Shown: in pieces, positions 21,340 through 32,668 of the stretch
Layout: each line of letters starts with the position of its first letter
How positions within the stretch are numbered: position 1 is the stretch's first letter
Source of the DNA: Linnemannia schmuckeri
Taxonomy: Eukaryota > Mortierellomycota > Mortierellomycetes > Mortierellales > Mortierellaceae
NCBI GenBank assembly: GCA_029449235.1
Contig: JANATG010000005.1
Span: 2,418,001 to 2,482,000 of the forward strand
Direction: 5' to 3'
Length of the DNA: 64,000 nt
Made by a program: the position numbers and the translations under genes
Notes under the pieces: generated by a model
The model's input: the letters and a program-made list of their open reading frames with translations, nothing else
Databases searched by the model: none
Told to the model about the DNA's origin: nothing

Positions 21340-24300
21340 ATGTTCCCCAAGACACAAACCTGCCAGGCGAGCGATGGCACAGAAGCGGAAATACAAACTA
21401 TTCACTATCTTTCCATCTCGCAATATGTCATCCCCTGGACAAACATCGTCAACGCCTTTCCTAATGAATACCTCGTCAAAAACGGCGACATGATTCTGCC
21501 CTTTCTCTCGGACAGTTACAAAATCAAGAACTCCTGTAAGCGATTTGTGATTTCTGTACACCAACGAAGAGCGTACGTGCGAGTGTGTGAAAGAGAGACA
21601 CGAGTCTTGGGAAGGTGAGACTTACAACTGACACGGCTTTATTTTTATGGTACCCGGGGTGAATGTTAGTATCGACCCACTGTGCATTGCGTACCAGGAG
21701 AACGCGGTGTTGGAAGTCATCCTTTCAGCGGAAGAGCAGGGCTCCAGCTATTCCCTCGACTCATCGTTCTATCCCACTCGGCAGTTCCGGTAAGTAACAA
21801 TCCATTGAATCTTTTGTTTGCTCTGTATATGTGTGGTGCGTGTGTGCGTGTGAACATAACTTCCCTCCATCCTCCCCCTATTTTTGCTTTGCCACGTAAA
21901 TTTTTCTTTTTTTTTGCTTCCATGACCTAACGCTCATACCTTTCCTTTTCGTGTCACTTTGCTCTTGTCTTTTATTCCAGGAAAGAAGCTCGTCGTGTGA
22001 GCGAATACCGTCTGGCAACGGCTCTTAGCATCTCCGAGACTCTTTCTTATTACCCACCAGCCAGAAGCATCCTCACGCACACCCTCCAGCTCCAACATAA
22101 TTCCAGTCCACATCTCTTCATCGTCCTCCCCACCAGGGATAGCAGCACGGGTGAACTTCTGGACGACTTCCGACTTCACTACCTCTGTGAATGCGGCGAG
22201 CACAGCCAGACACCTTACAAGAGCAACGACCAACATCATGATCAAGATAAGGGCGGGACGATTGTATCGCATGACGTACATCTCGTTGACCATGAGGGGT
22301 ACAGGATTGTCAATTTGCCGGCGTTTTTTGAAAAGTACGGTGTTTACAGTTTGGCGTTGCTGCGGATGGTCAAGTTCGGTGCCATTGCGGGTGGGATGGT
22401 TGTCCCTCAATTGTTGCAGTTCGGAGCGGGTCGAGAAGGAGGACAGGCGGAGGAGGAGGAAAGTTTTGAGGAAAGGGTCGATTTTGCCTTCAACCGCATG
22501 CAAAAGATGCAACAGCAGCATGGCTGGGATTTCAACTCTGTACGGACCCGGACTTTCACGTTGATTGCAGATACCCCGACCTGTCCTTCTTCTGAGAAAG
22601 ACAGGACAGACATCACAAGCTGGCTTCGATGGGAGATGTTTGATGAGTTGGATTCATTCCTAGACGGCCATGGCTATGACAATGCCGACAACAACGATAG
22701 CAACACACCTTGAGACTTGTACAGGATCACTTCTGTGAAGGAGAGTCATGTCCGGTGGATGTGCTCGACACATTACAACGAGCTGTACCCAGAATTAAGA
22801 CGACAACCTGTCTTCGAGGCCATACAGGAGAACAATGGAGACTTCAACGAGCGCAAGGGAACAGCCAAGGTCAAGATTGCAACCGCAGCCCGTGCTGCGG
22901 ATTTCTATTGGGCTCTATCGTCCTCGCCGTTCTTTCAACGCATGTATATCCTCCTGGACTGGGTCGCCACAACCGCGGACCTCAAGGAGCTCGTCTTTGC
23001 CATCCAGCAATCTGACCTTCAGCAAGCCGATCTCGGTATACAAACCGCCAATTCTGCAACATTGTACACCCAACCAACTCCTCGCAGGCAAACCCAGACA
23101 ATACAGCAGAAACTGGCAACGGGAGGCTTTCTTCGAGTCCAGCTTAGGAACAGGGAGGGCCTCGCTGTCAGCGTACGAAAATGGCCCAACGCCTCTAACT
23201 CCACCTTACTCTCGATGAGTGATGGCCTCCTTAACAACGCGAGTTCCCAATGCTGTCGGAGTTGTTGCTATCGTCTCCGCATCTCACAAGGATATGCCTT
23301 TGTGTTGAAATGTCTGACTTTGATGCCGTCTTGGATGTAATGGAGTCCTTCATCGAGCAAAGCAAGACGCTTGAACACCTGTCCTTAGAGATGAAAGATG
23401 GATTCTATGTCATTGTGTCCTACAAGAGCGGTAGCACGACCCCCTCATACATCAACGCCATGATCTCGAAACTCAACAGTATCACCTACCGCCTCCCGCT
23501 CGAGTACATTACGGATCTGACCTTAACCGGCTCCCATACACTTTCCGAGGTCGACGTCCTGGTCCCGATGCTGATCGCCTGCTGCACCTCCCTCAAAAGA
23601 CTATCCGTGACGCTTGTCTCCACACTCGAATACGAGTCTCGTCCGATTCCTATTAATAGTGATGGCAACTTGTCCGAGAACTCACAGCCAATCGTGCTTT
23701 CCGTGTTCGAGCTCGGGTCCATCCCAACCTTGACCTCAGTTGTCCTTGTGCACAGCGTTTGCCAGCGCACGTCGTTTGATTTTCCGATGACCAAGCTGAA
23801 TCTAAAGAACTTCGAGATCTACGAGCTCTCTGGACTGGATAAGATCCTGAGAATGCATCCCTTGGTAACGTCGCTCACTTTGACAGTGAGCAACCTGGAC
23901 GATGCCTATGGTCTCGTAGTTCCATTTGTCCAACACCTCGACCGGGACATGACCTTGAGGATGGAGCAAAAGTCTGGTGGCAATTTGATTCTCCAGTTTA
24001 AGCGAAATGCCTCTGACAGTGGAAGTGGCAGCTCTGTTTCTAACATCCAGCTCCGTATTGGGGGGATCGCGCACTTCAGGAAGCTTCCGCTCGACCAAGT
24101 CAAGACGCTGTACCTCCTCAGTCTGACCCACATCTTCGAGCAACATGACCAGATTCTGGAGATCATTCGACGGTGTACATCTATGGAGACACTTGAAGTC
24201 TGCTATGGCAAGGCTTTGTCGCTCGCGACCTTTTGTGTCGGCAGGCTTCTTACCTTCAAGACCCTTCGTCTCACTCGGAGTGGTGGTGATGGCAAGAGTT

Positions 24301-26783
24301 TGACACAGTTTGTGTTGCCAATCAAGAAGTTTGACTTGGGCAAACAGATAATCTCAGTCTTTAGAAAGCCCTCGGATCTGGAAGCATTCTTCAAGGCGAA
24401 TCGGGAATTGGTGAACCTCTCTCTGACGGTTGACTTTTTTGACGAGGACGTCCCCGTGTTTCTTTCGACTATTAAGTCTCTCCAAGGTCAACATAGCCTT
24501 TTGACGTTTACTCTCACGGATGAGAAGGGATCCTGTGCATTGATCGCCTTTGCCGACGACAACACCATCACCTCCTACTCCCTCCGCCTGAAGAAACTCG
24601 ACAAACAGGAGGACCTGCAAGGCTATGACCTCTCATCTATTACGGAGTTCATCCTTGCCGGTCATTCTCTCACCACAAAACAGATCGACAAGCTTCTCCA
24701 AGAGCTCTTGTCAAACTGTCCGCACCTCGAATCAATCGATATCCACTGCGGATCCAGCTACCTGAAATCCTTTTTCTACCTCAGCTGCAATCTCACTACT
24801 TTCAAGAAATGCTTCCTAAGAAACGGCAAAGGTCAAGTCGCGCCAAGTTTGAATCTTTTAGAGACTTACCTCAACCTGGGCAACGAGCTTCTTCCAACAA
24901 CGATGTATCCGAATCTGATTAAAACATTGCAGGCGCGTCCGACGGTTATTGGGCTTAAGGTCTTGGTCGAGTCGACGCTTGAGGCGTATGAGTTCTTTGT
25001 TAATGTTTTGGCTGTGAAGTTGCCGTGGCTTGAAGAAGTCAAGATTATTCAGCAGAATGTTGGCCCCAAAATGGTTGTTTCTTTCGCGGGTGGTGATATT
25101 GACGGCGGTGGTGTTGGTGAAGGTGGACCAAGGACGGTTTCGTCGATCTTCTTGGATGTCCGATCATCCGCTCAGCTCCAACCGTCCATGTACTCCCTCC
25201 TGACGAAACTGACATTCTCAGGACAGCTCAACAACTGGACCCCCCAAGCACTAAGCCAGATCCCGCTCTCCTCCTGCGAGAACCTCTCCACCCTCGAGCT
25301 CAAATGTATCCCGTCTCAATTCCCCCGGATCCTCCGCTCCATACACGAAGCCTCCCTCATGCACCCCTCCCTCCGCCAACTGAAGCTCTGGGACGGGACT
25401 CGGGACAATATCCTGACGGGAACCCATATCGATGATCCCGACGCCATCTTGATCCGCTTGCAACAAGTCCGAATGATCGATTTCCAAAACTACCCCGCAG
25501 AATTGGAGGCGCTCTTGCAGGATTATCCATCGGAGATTGCGCATCTGGAATTGGACTCGAGTTTTTACGGAAGGCAGGCTGAGATTGTTGAGGAGAGTTT
25601 GAAGTTGGGCAAGGTCCATATCCGACATATTCAGTGGGACATTTCAAGTACGAAGGATGTTGGACTTTTTGAGACTATGTTGTGGGCCGTCAGTCACTAC
25701 TACAATTATGTCACCTCCGACAGCAACAGCGAGAATAAGTATGGAAGCAGAGTGGTTCCGACAGTCGCGTTCAGGGTCGCCACATTGTCCGTTCCCCAGT
25801 CAGCCCTAACACTGTTCGACACTACATCAACATCCTCCACCACCAACAACAACCAACAGCAACGGCCGCGGGAGCGACCACTGAGCACATTGGGCCAATT
25901 TATGACCCGGTTCGCAACGCACTTGATCCTTGTGAATTCGGGACTCGAACTCTTCTTGCCGGACCTTTTTGCGACCGAGTTGCATGCCCTTCAGGAATTG
26001 GAGATCCAGGTGAATCGGTACTGACCTGATGAAAAGTTTCTCAGTTGGTTGAAGTCTTTGTTCCAGCGTGGAGGTGATGGAGGTCAATTTTCTGCGAGCA
26101 AGAAAGTCGAGAGCAAGCTGGTGGCTATCAAGGCGGCAACGGCGGAGAGCAACACGGTGGCAGCGGTGGATAGCAAGCCCTTGGCTGTGGACGTATATGA
26201 GGGTTCGATTTCGGACGACTATGATTCAGGTTTCGTGTTCGACGACCCAATGTCGTCCTCAATCACCGTTGACAACAAACCTTCATCAGCCACAACATCA
26301 GCTCCAATACTCGTCCTCTCTTTAAAGTCACCAAACCCAGGAGTCCTGATCCACACGGCAACACCACCAACAGTACCTACACCACCGTCTATTTGCCAAC
26401 CCCTCTGGCGTCTCACACTTCACAACCTCCCATTCTCGCCCCAGCAGTGGAAATCCCTTTTAGAGTTCATTGATTATCTCTCCCTTCGATCCCTCAACCT
26501 CGAGCGGACCGGGTTCGGTGATCGAGAGCTCATCTTGTTGACGAGACTTTATACCGACCAAATCACACGAGCTCGCAAAGCACGCAAGGAGAACAGGGAG
26601 ACCTTGGAGGTGGAAGCTGGCGGAGAAGTGAAGGCGCAGGAAGAGGCGAAGGGTTTGGTAGAGGAGGAGGAAGAGTTTGTTGTGAGGTTGTACACGACTT
26701 CTGTGACACAGGCTGCGGTTGATAGGGAGCATGATTGTTTGACGAAGAACGGATGTTCGCAGTTAAAGATTGTTCTTGTGTAA
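21340..26783 (+). pseudogene. LCEC/KYG-family LRR-like protein, copy 3 (two in-frame TGA, one frameshift)
   Basis: Exon 1 is 21340-21572. Its end QRRA matches copy 2, so I prefer the GTACGT donor at 21573 over GTAAGC at 21536, which breaks phase. Exon 2 is 21670-21789; exon 3 starts at 21981. Motifs: HLFIVLPTRD, LHYLCECGEH, HEGYRIVNLPAFFEKYGVY and AGGMVVPQLLQ. A TGA at 22711-22713 interrupts just before DLYRITSVKESHVRWMC. The frame shifts between about 23221 and 23250, into MLSELLLSSPHLTRICL, and a very long LRR-like region follows. A second TGA at 26022-26024 lies inside a stretch that aligns with copy 2 (LQELEIQVNRY, stop, PDEKFLSWLKSLFQ). The last frame ends at 26783 in the same way as copy 2. 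Otherwise well preserved. Confidence 0.8.
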
Positions 26784-27171
26784 GGTGTAAGCAGAATAAA
26801 AATATAGGATTCCTGGTGAACTAGATCGACTCTGGTAAGAAAAACATATTGAGATGAAAGCCTTTGTTTGCGCCTTCTTTTCACACGATAAGGTTTGGAG
26901 GTTGCCCTGACTGCGCCTGCATTTTAATCGGCTCCACCAATCGCAGACTGCATATTTGTTGGCCGTCTTTTGCTTTGAGCTCCGGCGTTGTCATTTTAGC
27001 CTCACAATGCGCCGTCTCTCTTCTTTTTCTTTCTTTTTCCCACTTCTGTGCTTTCCCTCCCTCGCCAATCCTCCTGCTCACTGAACTAACACCCCATTTT
27101 CTATTGTGCACACAACACTCTTTCCTTCGCATCTTTTTTCACACACTCACTTCTCGCAAGCCTCGAAAGCA
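26784..27171. other. Intergenic, upstream of MFS relic
   Basis: 388 bp, with a T/C-rich stretch at 27020-27140 ahead of the ATG at 27172. No gene seen. Confidence 0.4.
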
Positions 27172-29168
27172 ATGCGGCGCCATCAACAGCAGCTCCATAC
27201 TAACAATGAACAACAACAATCACTTCTCTCAGAAACACAAATCCCTCAGCATCACCGAATACCGCCTATACCCTACACACCAGCACAATCACAAACTCGC
27301 GACAAAGACAAAGAATATCAAGAAGAACTACAATTCTTCACTGACATCTCCCAGATGGGATTGGTCCGGCAGATCAAGGATTGGATTGAAACACTCACGG
27401 GTATCTGTACTACATCTCTCTTTATCTTTTCTTCACTTCGGCAACGCCCTGCGAATAACTCACTCCTACATTCAACCCCATTTTTTTAGTTCTCTTCACG
27501 TTAGCCAAGTGGTGTTCACTACGCAGCGTCTATGGCCGCAAGTTTCTCTTCCACGCCGGGCTGGCTGGGACAGTACTCTACATCACCCTGAACTGGTTCG
27601 CTGCCAGCGGGTATAGTTTCATGGGTCACTATGTCTACTGTCTTGAGGCGGTCTGTCTCTGCCTCCTCCCTGCATCTTCTGCTATCACCCCCTCCTGTTT
27701 TGCATACTTTGGTAAGTATACTTACGAAGGACTATTGTGGCACCCAGATAAAACTCAGGTCGACTAACACGTAATCTATTTTACGTTGCTTTTATTTTGT
27801 AGCGGAAAGTACGCAGAAGAGAAGGAGGGGAGTGATGTTTGGGTATCTCGTTACCGGTGTGGTGATCTGGATATTCTCGGGACGATGATGAGTACTGCTA
27901 TTGTAACAGCTACAGACGATTGAACAGTCGTCCTCAAAGTATCGCTCATTTTGGCTGCTCCCCTTGCAGTGTACTTAACCTTTGTTCTCGAGTCTCTTAG
28001 GAGGGAGCAGGCGCTGTTGACCCCCTCAGCTGCATTCAGGGCAGGAAATAACGACAGCGAAGATCTTGGAGCCACTACTGGAACGCCTTCAAGTCATTAC
28101 GAGAACAAGAACTTGGCTAACTATGGACGATCAGGAAGGTTGTAGGGCTAGTCAACGAAGTGACTTAAATGATGTTTGACCCAGTATTAATGTTCCTCCC
28201 TGGACGAACCCTCAAATCCTCCAACATGGCGACAAAAGCAACGCCCATTCTCGTCTTGACGGCACCCATTCTCGAATGCATCGGCAATAGTAAAGAAGAG
28301 TACCCCTATTGTCACTTCTCTGAATACCATGCTTGTACCTACCCACAACCTTGTGTTTTTTGATCCTCTGATTTTTGTTTTTCTTTCGCCTTTCTTCCAA
28401 TAGGTGCAACGATGATGTTTATTACGATGACGAGTCTAGTCTTCTATTGGACAGTAGCTCAAGGCGGACAGTACGAGTCATTCATTTCACTGTCAAAGTT
28501 CATCGTCTTCCTGGCTCTCTTGCTCCTCTGGAACTGCCTCTACAAAGCTTACTTTCATCATCACCACCCCACCACCACTGTAGCCCCGGATCTAGTACCA
28601 AACAACAACACTAATAATATCACAGCCACGAGAGGAGTAAAGACATTGAAGGAGTGGACACAGTCAGGATGGATTTATTCTTGATCTGCGGACTCGGTTT
28701 TCTGATACTTGGCTATCTCCTCATCCCCACATTCCCCTCCACCACCACCACCCTCTACTTTGGTAAGTCAACTCATTCCACGCTCTATTCGCTCCATCTC
28801 TTAAAACTTCGCTTCACAAACCAAAACACTCCCCTCTCAAACGCCTCTAGCCATACATCCAACCCTTCATCCCTATCCTTCACTACACCATAGCGGGAGG
28901 ACTAACATCCATTGGCCAGATATCAAGCATCGCAACAATTTCAATCCTGTCATCGATCATTCCAAACCAAAAAGTAGGCGCCGCATTCGACACCCGCAGC
29001 ATCTGCCAGCAGCTAGCCTCGATTATCTGCGACTTGACCTATGGTCCCTTGTTTGTTCACACCATGAAGACCTCACACTCACTGTTTTATTACTTTGTCT
29101 CGGCAGGGTGTGCACTAGCTTTGCTTGTTCAGTCCGTCAATTGGTGGTCCTACTATCACCGGACTTGA
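27172..29168 (+). pseudogene. Major facilitator superfamily transporter, decayed
   Basis: ATG 27172 with exon 27172-27400, then 27490-27711, then from 27803, with clear GT-AG junctions. TM segments and loops follow MFS order: SVYGRKFLFHAGLAGTVLYI, SAITPSCFAYFAESTQKRRR (resembling the conserved A-D/E-x-T loop), and FGYLVTGVVIWIFSG. Then the frame shifts near 27880, a TGA occurs at 27921-27923, and another shift occurs at 28146-28168 before MMFDPVLMFLPGR. An intron of about 110 bp ends at 28403, followed by TM7-8 (MTSLVFYWTV, FIVFLALLLLWN). There is a further shift near 28670 into LFLICGLGFLILGYLL. The last intron is 28763-28893, and TM10-12 end at 29168. Substrate unknown. At least four lesions make it inactive. 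Confidence 0.72.
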
Positions 29169-29498
29169 ACTGCTGTAATTATTCAACCACTGTATTTCTA
29201 ACCATTTTTTGGACAAAAAATGCATATACATATAATACACCACCGATAGTTGCTTCTTTCTACCTTTAGCAAAGCCTTATCCTCCCGAAACGTAACAGCA
29301 CCTGAGATTGAACCGACTAGAGCCAGAAGGACGGGAGAAATGCGACTTTATTCCTCATAGTGTCCAAAAAAAAAATGAGAGGTTCGGTTTCGGTAACAAT
29401 GTGCGGGATGAGATGCTGTGCTGTGCTGTGCTTGGTGTGACTTTTTGTAAGGTATGCGTGTTGTGTACATAGTGTTGGATCGTCGGGATGTTCTCCTC
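29169..29498. other. Intergenic between converging genes
   Basis: 330 bp between the MFS relic end and the Sds3-family stop codon. Should hold both 3' ends. It contains a (tgctg)n-like stretch near 29412-29432. No gene seen. Confidence 0.4.
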
Positions 29499-32400
29499 TC
29501 ATGGTCGAGGTTGCATGTACAGCTTTCGTCCACGAAACAAGTTCAAATGTAGCCTCGTCTTTGTCCCGTCCGTCTTCTGCAGCATGATCTATTATCGACG
29601 AGCAAAAAAAAAATAGTGGTTAAAGTTAATATTCAAAGTTGAGTATAGTCACAACAGAGATGAACTTAAGCTAGAAACGTGGGAAGAAGTACCTCGTCGT
29701 TGGCCAAAAAAAGGTACTTGGCGTGATACTGCCCAAGAGCCGCATCCAGGACAACTACAGGATCGTTGGGCTTATACCACATTCCGTCAACCTTGCACCG
29801 ACTACCATCCTCATAAATCTCAACTTCTGGCCGCACACCTACACACGTCAGGTAAAAAACAAAGAACTATGAATGTTAATACGAGAGCACCAGAAATCTT
29901 GCTGACAGTGACACATCGTAATCTAACACCTTCAAAGAAACAAAGAAACACGTACCAGATGAACCAGAGTGCTCTATTGATCCACCCCAACGGTGAGAGT
30001 TGCTCGGCCGATATGAAGACATGTTACCACCCATCGGTGCTGAATGTGGTGGAGGTGGTCCATATCCTGAGGGCCGTTCATGCATCCGGGTTTGTGGCAC
30101 AACCTGTGCGTGTCCCAATCCTTGTGAATATCCGTGTGAATGTTCTTGTGAATATCCATGATCAATAACTGCACTTGTTTGTGGAACAGGGCGCGGAATC
30201 TAAACACCGTAAAGCAAAAGAGATGAAAACATGGCCGAATAAGCTTTAACTCTTCTAAATCTGCAGTAAATGCGATCCAAGAAAGCACACTACCCATAAA
30301 AAATGATTTACCCCCATAGCGGCAAAATCTTCGTCCAGTTCTGCAGTGGCAATCATCCGGAGATCGTTGCTGACTGGGAAGCCATATCGCTCATTCACTG
30401 ACCGTAACTCCGTCATCATTGCTCGCCTGTGTTTCCGCGCACGAACCATCGCTGACTTTTCCATTGGTTCTAATAACAATAACAAAACATTGGTAATGAG
30501 CAATTGCAGCCGACATCTTAATATAGTTGCTATCACCGTGAACAAACGACGATCATATGTGTTGCTTACGATGTCGCGCCCGACTCTCTGAAAGTGTGAG
30601 TTCCAAACGAAGTTGCTGCTGCTTTTGACCGATTCCGTTCAAAAGATCCGTGCGAAGTTCCCGCTTCTTGGACTAAGACAAACATCACAAACCAACAATT
30701 CGGTTTAGTGGTCAAAATTATAAAACAATGCATTTCTACCACTTGCCAATGAAAATGTAAGGGAGGATGCTTACCTGGAATGTGCAGTGGGCCTGGTACT
30801 CCTTAATTTCAAATTCAGCCTGGGAGATCTCGTTCATATGTGTTCGCCATGCCCTGGCCACCCTGAGACGTTGATCCCGCTTGTCCTCAATCTCCTTCAT
30901 AAGTGTCGACAGCTCCGGGTGCGTGCCTAGTCATATACGAGACAATGCAATCGTGTTAGCAAAAGGTAATAAAAAGGATGCCTCAGTCAATCCCAAAGTG
31001 TCAACCTTCATCCATCAGTATCATCAAGACTCTTACCATCGTTAATCATTTCGACCTCGGTCTCCAGTTCCAGCATCCTCTCCTCGTACATCTTGTCCCG
31101 AAGATGCGCAAATTCTACCTCTATGCTTGACAACGCTTCCAGAGCTTCCGTATATACTTGCTTCTTTTCAAGATCTATGCACCACATATTAGAAACATGA
31201 AAAAATGTCAGCCTGCTTCTGCAGTAATTGTCATCAGATGCAAACAAAGCATGAAAAATAGAGGCGTACCTTCTTCTTCTTCACCGTCCTCTTCGCCTTC
31301 ACCCTTCTCGCCAGCCTCCTCCTCGGCCATCTCGGATTCAGACTCCTTATCAGACTGAGGAGCATTAGTATCTTCGTCCTCCTCAGCCTCCTTTTTGACC
31401 TTTTCTTCCTGTTCCTTGTTCTCCCGACTAGTCTCCCGCAAGGATCGCTTTCGCCCTCCAAGGCTGGGTCGAGAGTTGGTCGTTGTTGATGCCGATGCAC
31501 CGGTGGCAGAGGCTGAGGAGGAGGCAGCGGCGGATCCTCCTGCACCAGATGATGAACCCTTCCCTTTACTCGATCGCCCAACTTCTTCATCATCCGAGTC
31601 ATCCGTATCATCAAATTCTGACAAGTCCGACAGTTCGTCGCCGCTGTCCTTAAGATCCTCGGCAATGAGTTGTGGGCGGTTCAGGGTAGGCTTTTGAGGG
31701 AACGACGCGACATCCTTTTTGGGTGCAGGCGCATCGTCGTCATCGTCTTCCTCATCGTCCTCATCCCCGTCTCCATCGCCATCTTCATCGCCATCCTCGA
31801 CGTGTGATCCATCGTCTTCGGGGAGGTCACTGTCCTCGTCGTCCGTCTGTCCAGCAGGCGTACCCTCATCTTCGTCATCGTCATTCTCATCTCCTTCCTG
31901 CTCTGTCATAGCAACATCGCCATCAGCATCGGCGTCGCCGATATTGGAACCATCATCCTGATCCTCGGAGGCTGCTGGAGAAGCTGTGCCATGCGCGTTA
32001 GGTCCTTTGGGAACCTTCAAATGGGTATCGTCGTCGGTATCAACAGCCTTGTCATCGTCATCCCCCTCTTCTTCCTCCTGGTCCTCATCAATCTCACCTT
32101 CTTCCTCTTCCTCGTCGGGCTCGCGAGTAGCAGGGGTTCCTTCGGCTTCCTGGACAGGCTCAGTATCCTCAGTATCACCGTCCATATCCTCATCTTCATC
32201 ATCGAGTGCTCCGTCCAGCAGGCCACCGTTCAGATCCTCGGCGCTTAATTTACTCGATCGGATGCGACTGGGGGCCAAGTTGCGAGGCGTTCCCTGTTGC
32301 GAGACGTTTGTGGTGGATGGTGACGGAGATTTCATCGATGTGTCCTCGTCCTCGTCGATCTCGCCTTCTTCGCCCTCCTCGTCTGCTGCGGGTGTTCCTT

Positions 32401-32668
32401 GTGAGGACGCTGCTTCATGACCGAGTGCCAGTACACCTACTGCAGGATCCTTGTTTGCTGCAGAGTCAGATGTGACAACAGCCTCAGAGACCGATGTTTT
32501 TGTGTCTTTTGTCATGGATGACTTTTCCTTGTCCTTGTTCTTGTCTTTGTCTTTAGCTGATGCGTTGCGGGTTGTACCGTTAATGTTGTTGTTGTTATTG
32601 TTGTTGACTTTGAGTTCTGCGGGGGAGAACGACTGTTTGCGAGACCGTAACGAGGACGCCTCGAGCAT
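29499..32668 (-). CDS. Sds3/Dep1/BRMS1-family subunit of a Sin3-type histone deacetylase complex
   Basis: Eight exons: 32668-31270, 31174-31037, 30926-30775, 30672-30570, 30469-30312, 30199-29956, 29838-29693 and 29588-29499. All are GT-AG; the sum is 2430 nt, 809 aa. Residues 1-465 are a strongly acidic, disordered region with repeated EEGEIDED blocks and SDELSDLSEFDDTDDSDDEE. From about residue 468 lies the Sds3-like coiled-coil domain: YTEALEALSSIEVEFAHLRD, KMYEERMLELETEVEMINDG, THPELSTLMKEIEDKRDQRL. This family scaffolds Sin3-Rpd3 repressor complexes in the nucleus. The C terminus after a P/H-rich linker (VRPEVEIYEDGSRCKVDGMW YKP; LHLNLFRGRKLY) may bind DNA or histones. The acidic N-terminus is more like Dep1 than Sds3, so I give no symbol. 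Confidence 0.87.

Noticed and set aside
22711..26024. Selenocysteine or UGA-recoding explanation for the two TGA codons in copy 3
   Set aside because: The positions align with variable or non-Cys residues in copy 2, a frameshift lies between them, and other genes here use TGA as a normal stop.
31719..32420. Plus-strand Ser-rich frames opposite the Sds3/Dep1-family gene
   Set aside because: Antisense of Asp/Glu codon runs (GAT/GAC/GAA read backwards give Ser/Leu/Phe); the minus gene has eight spliced exons and a known domain.
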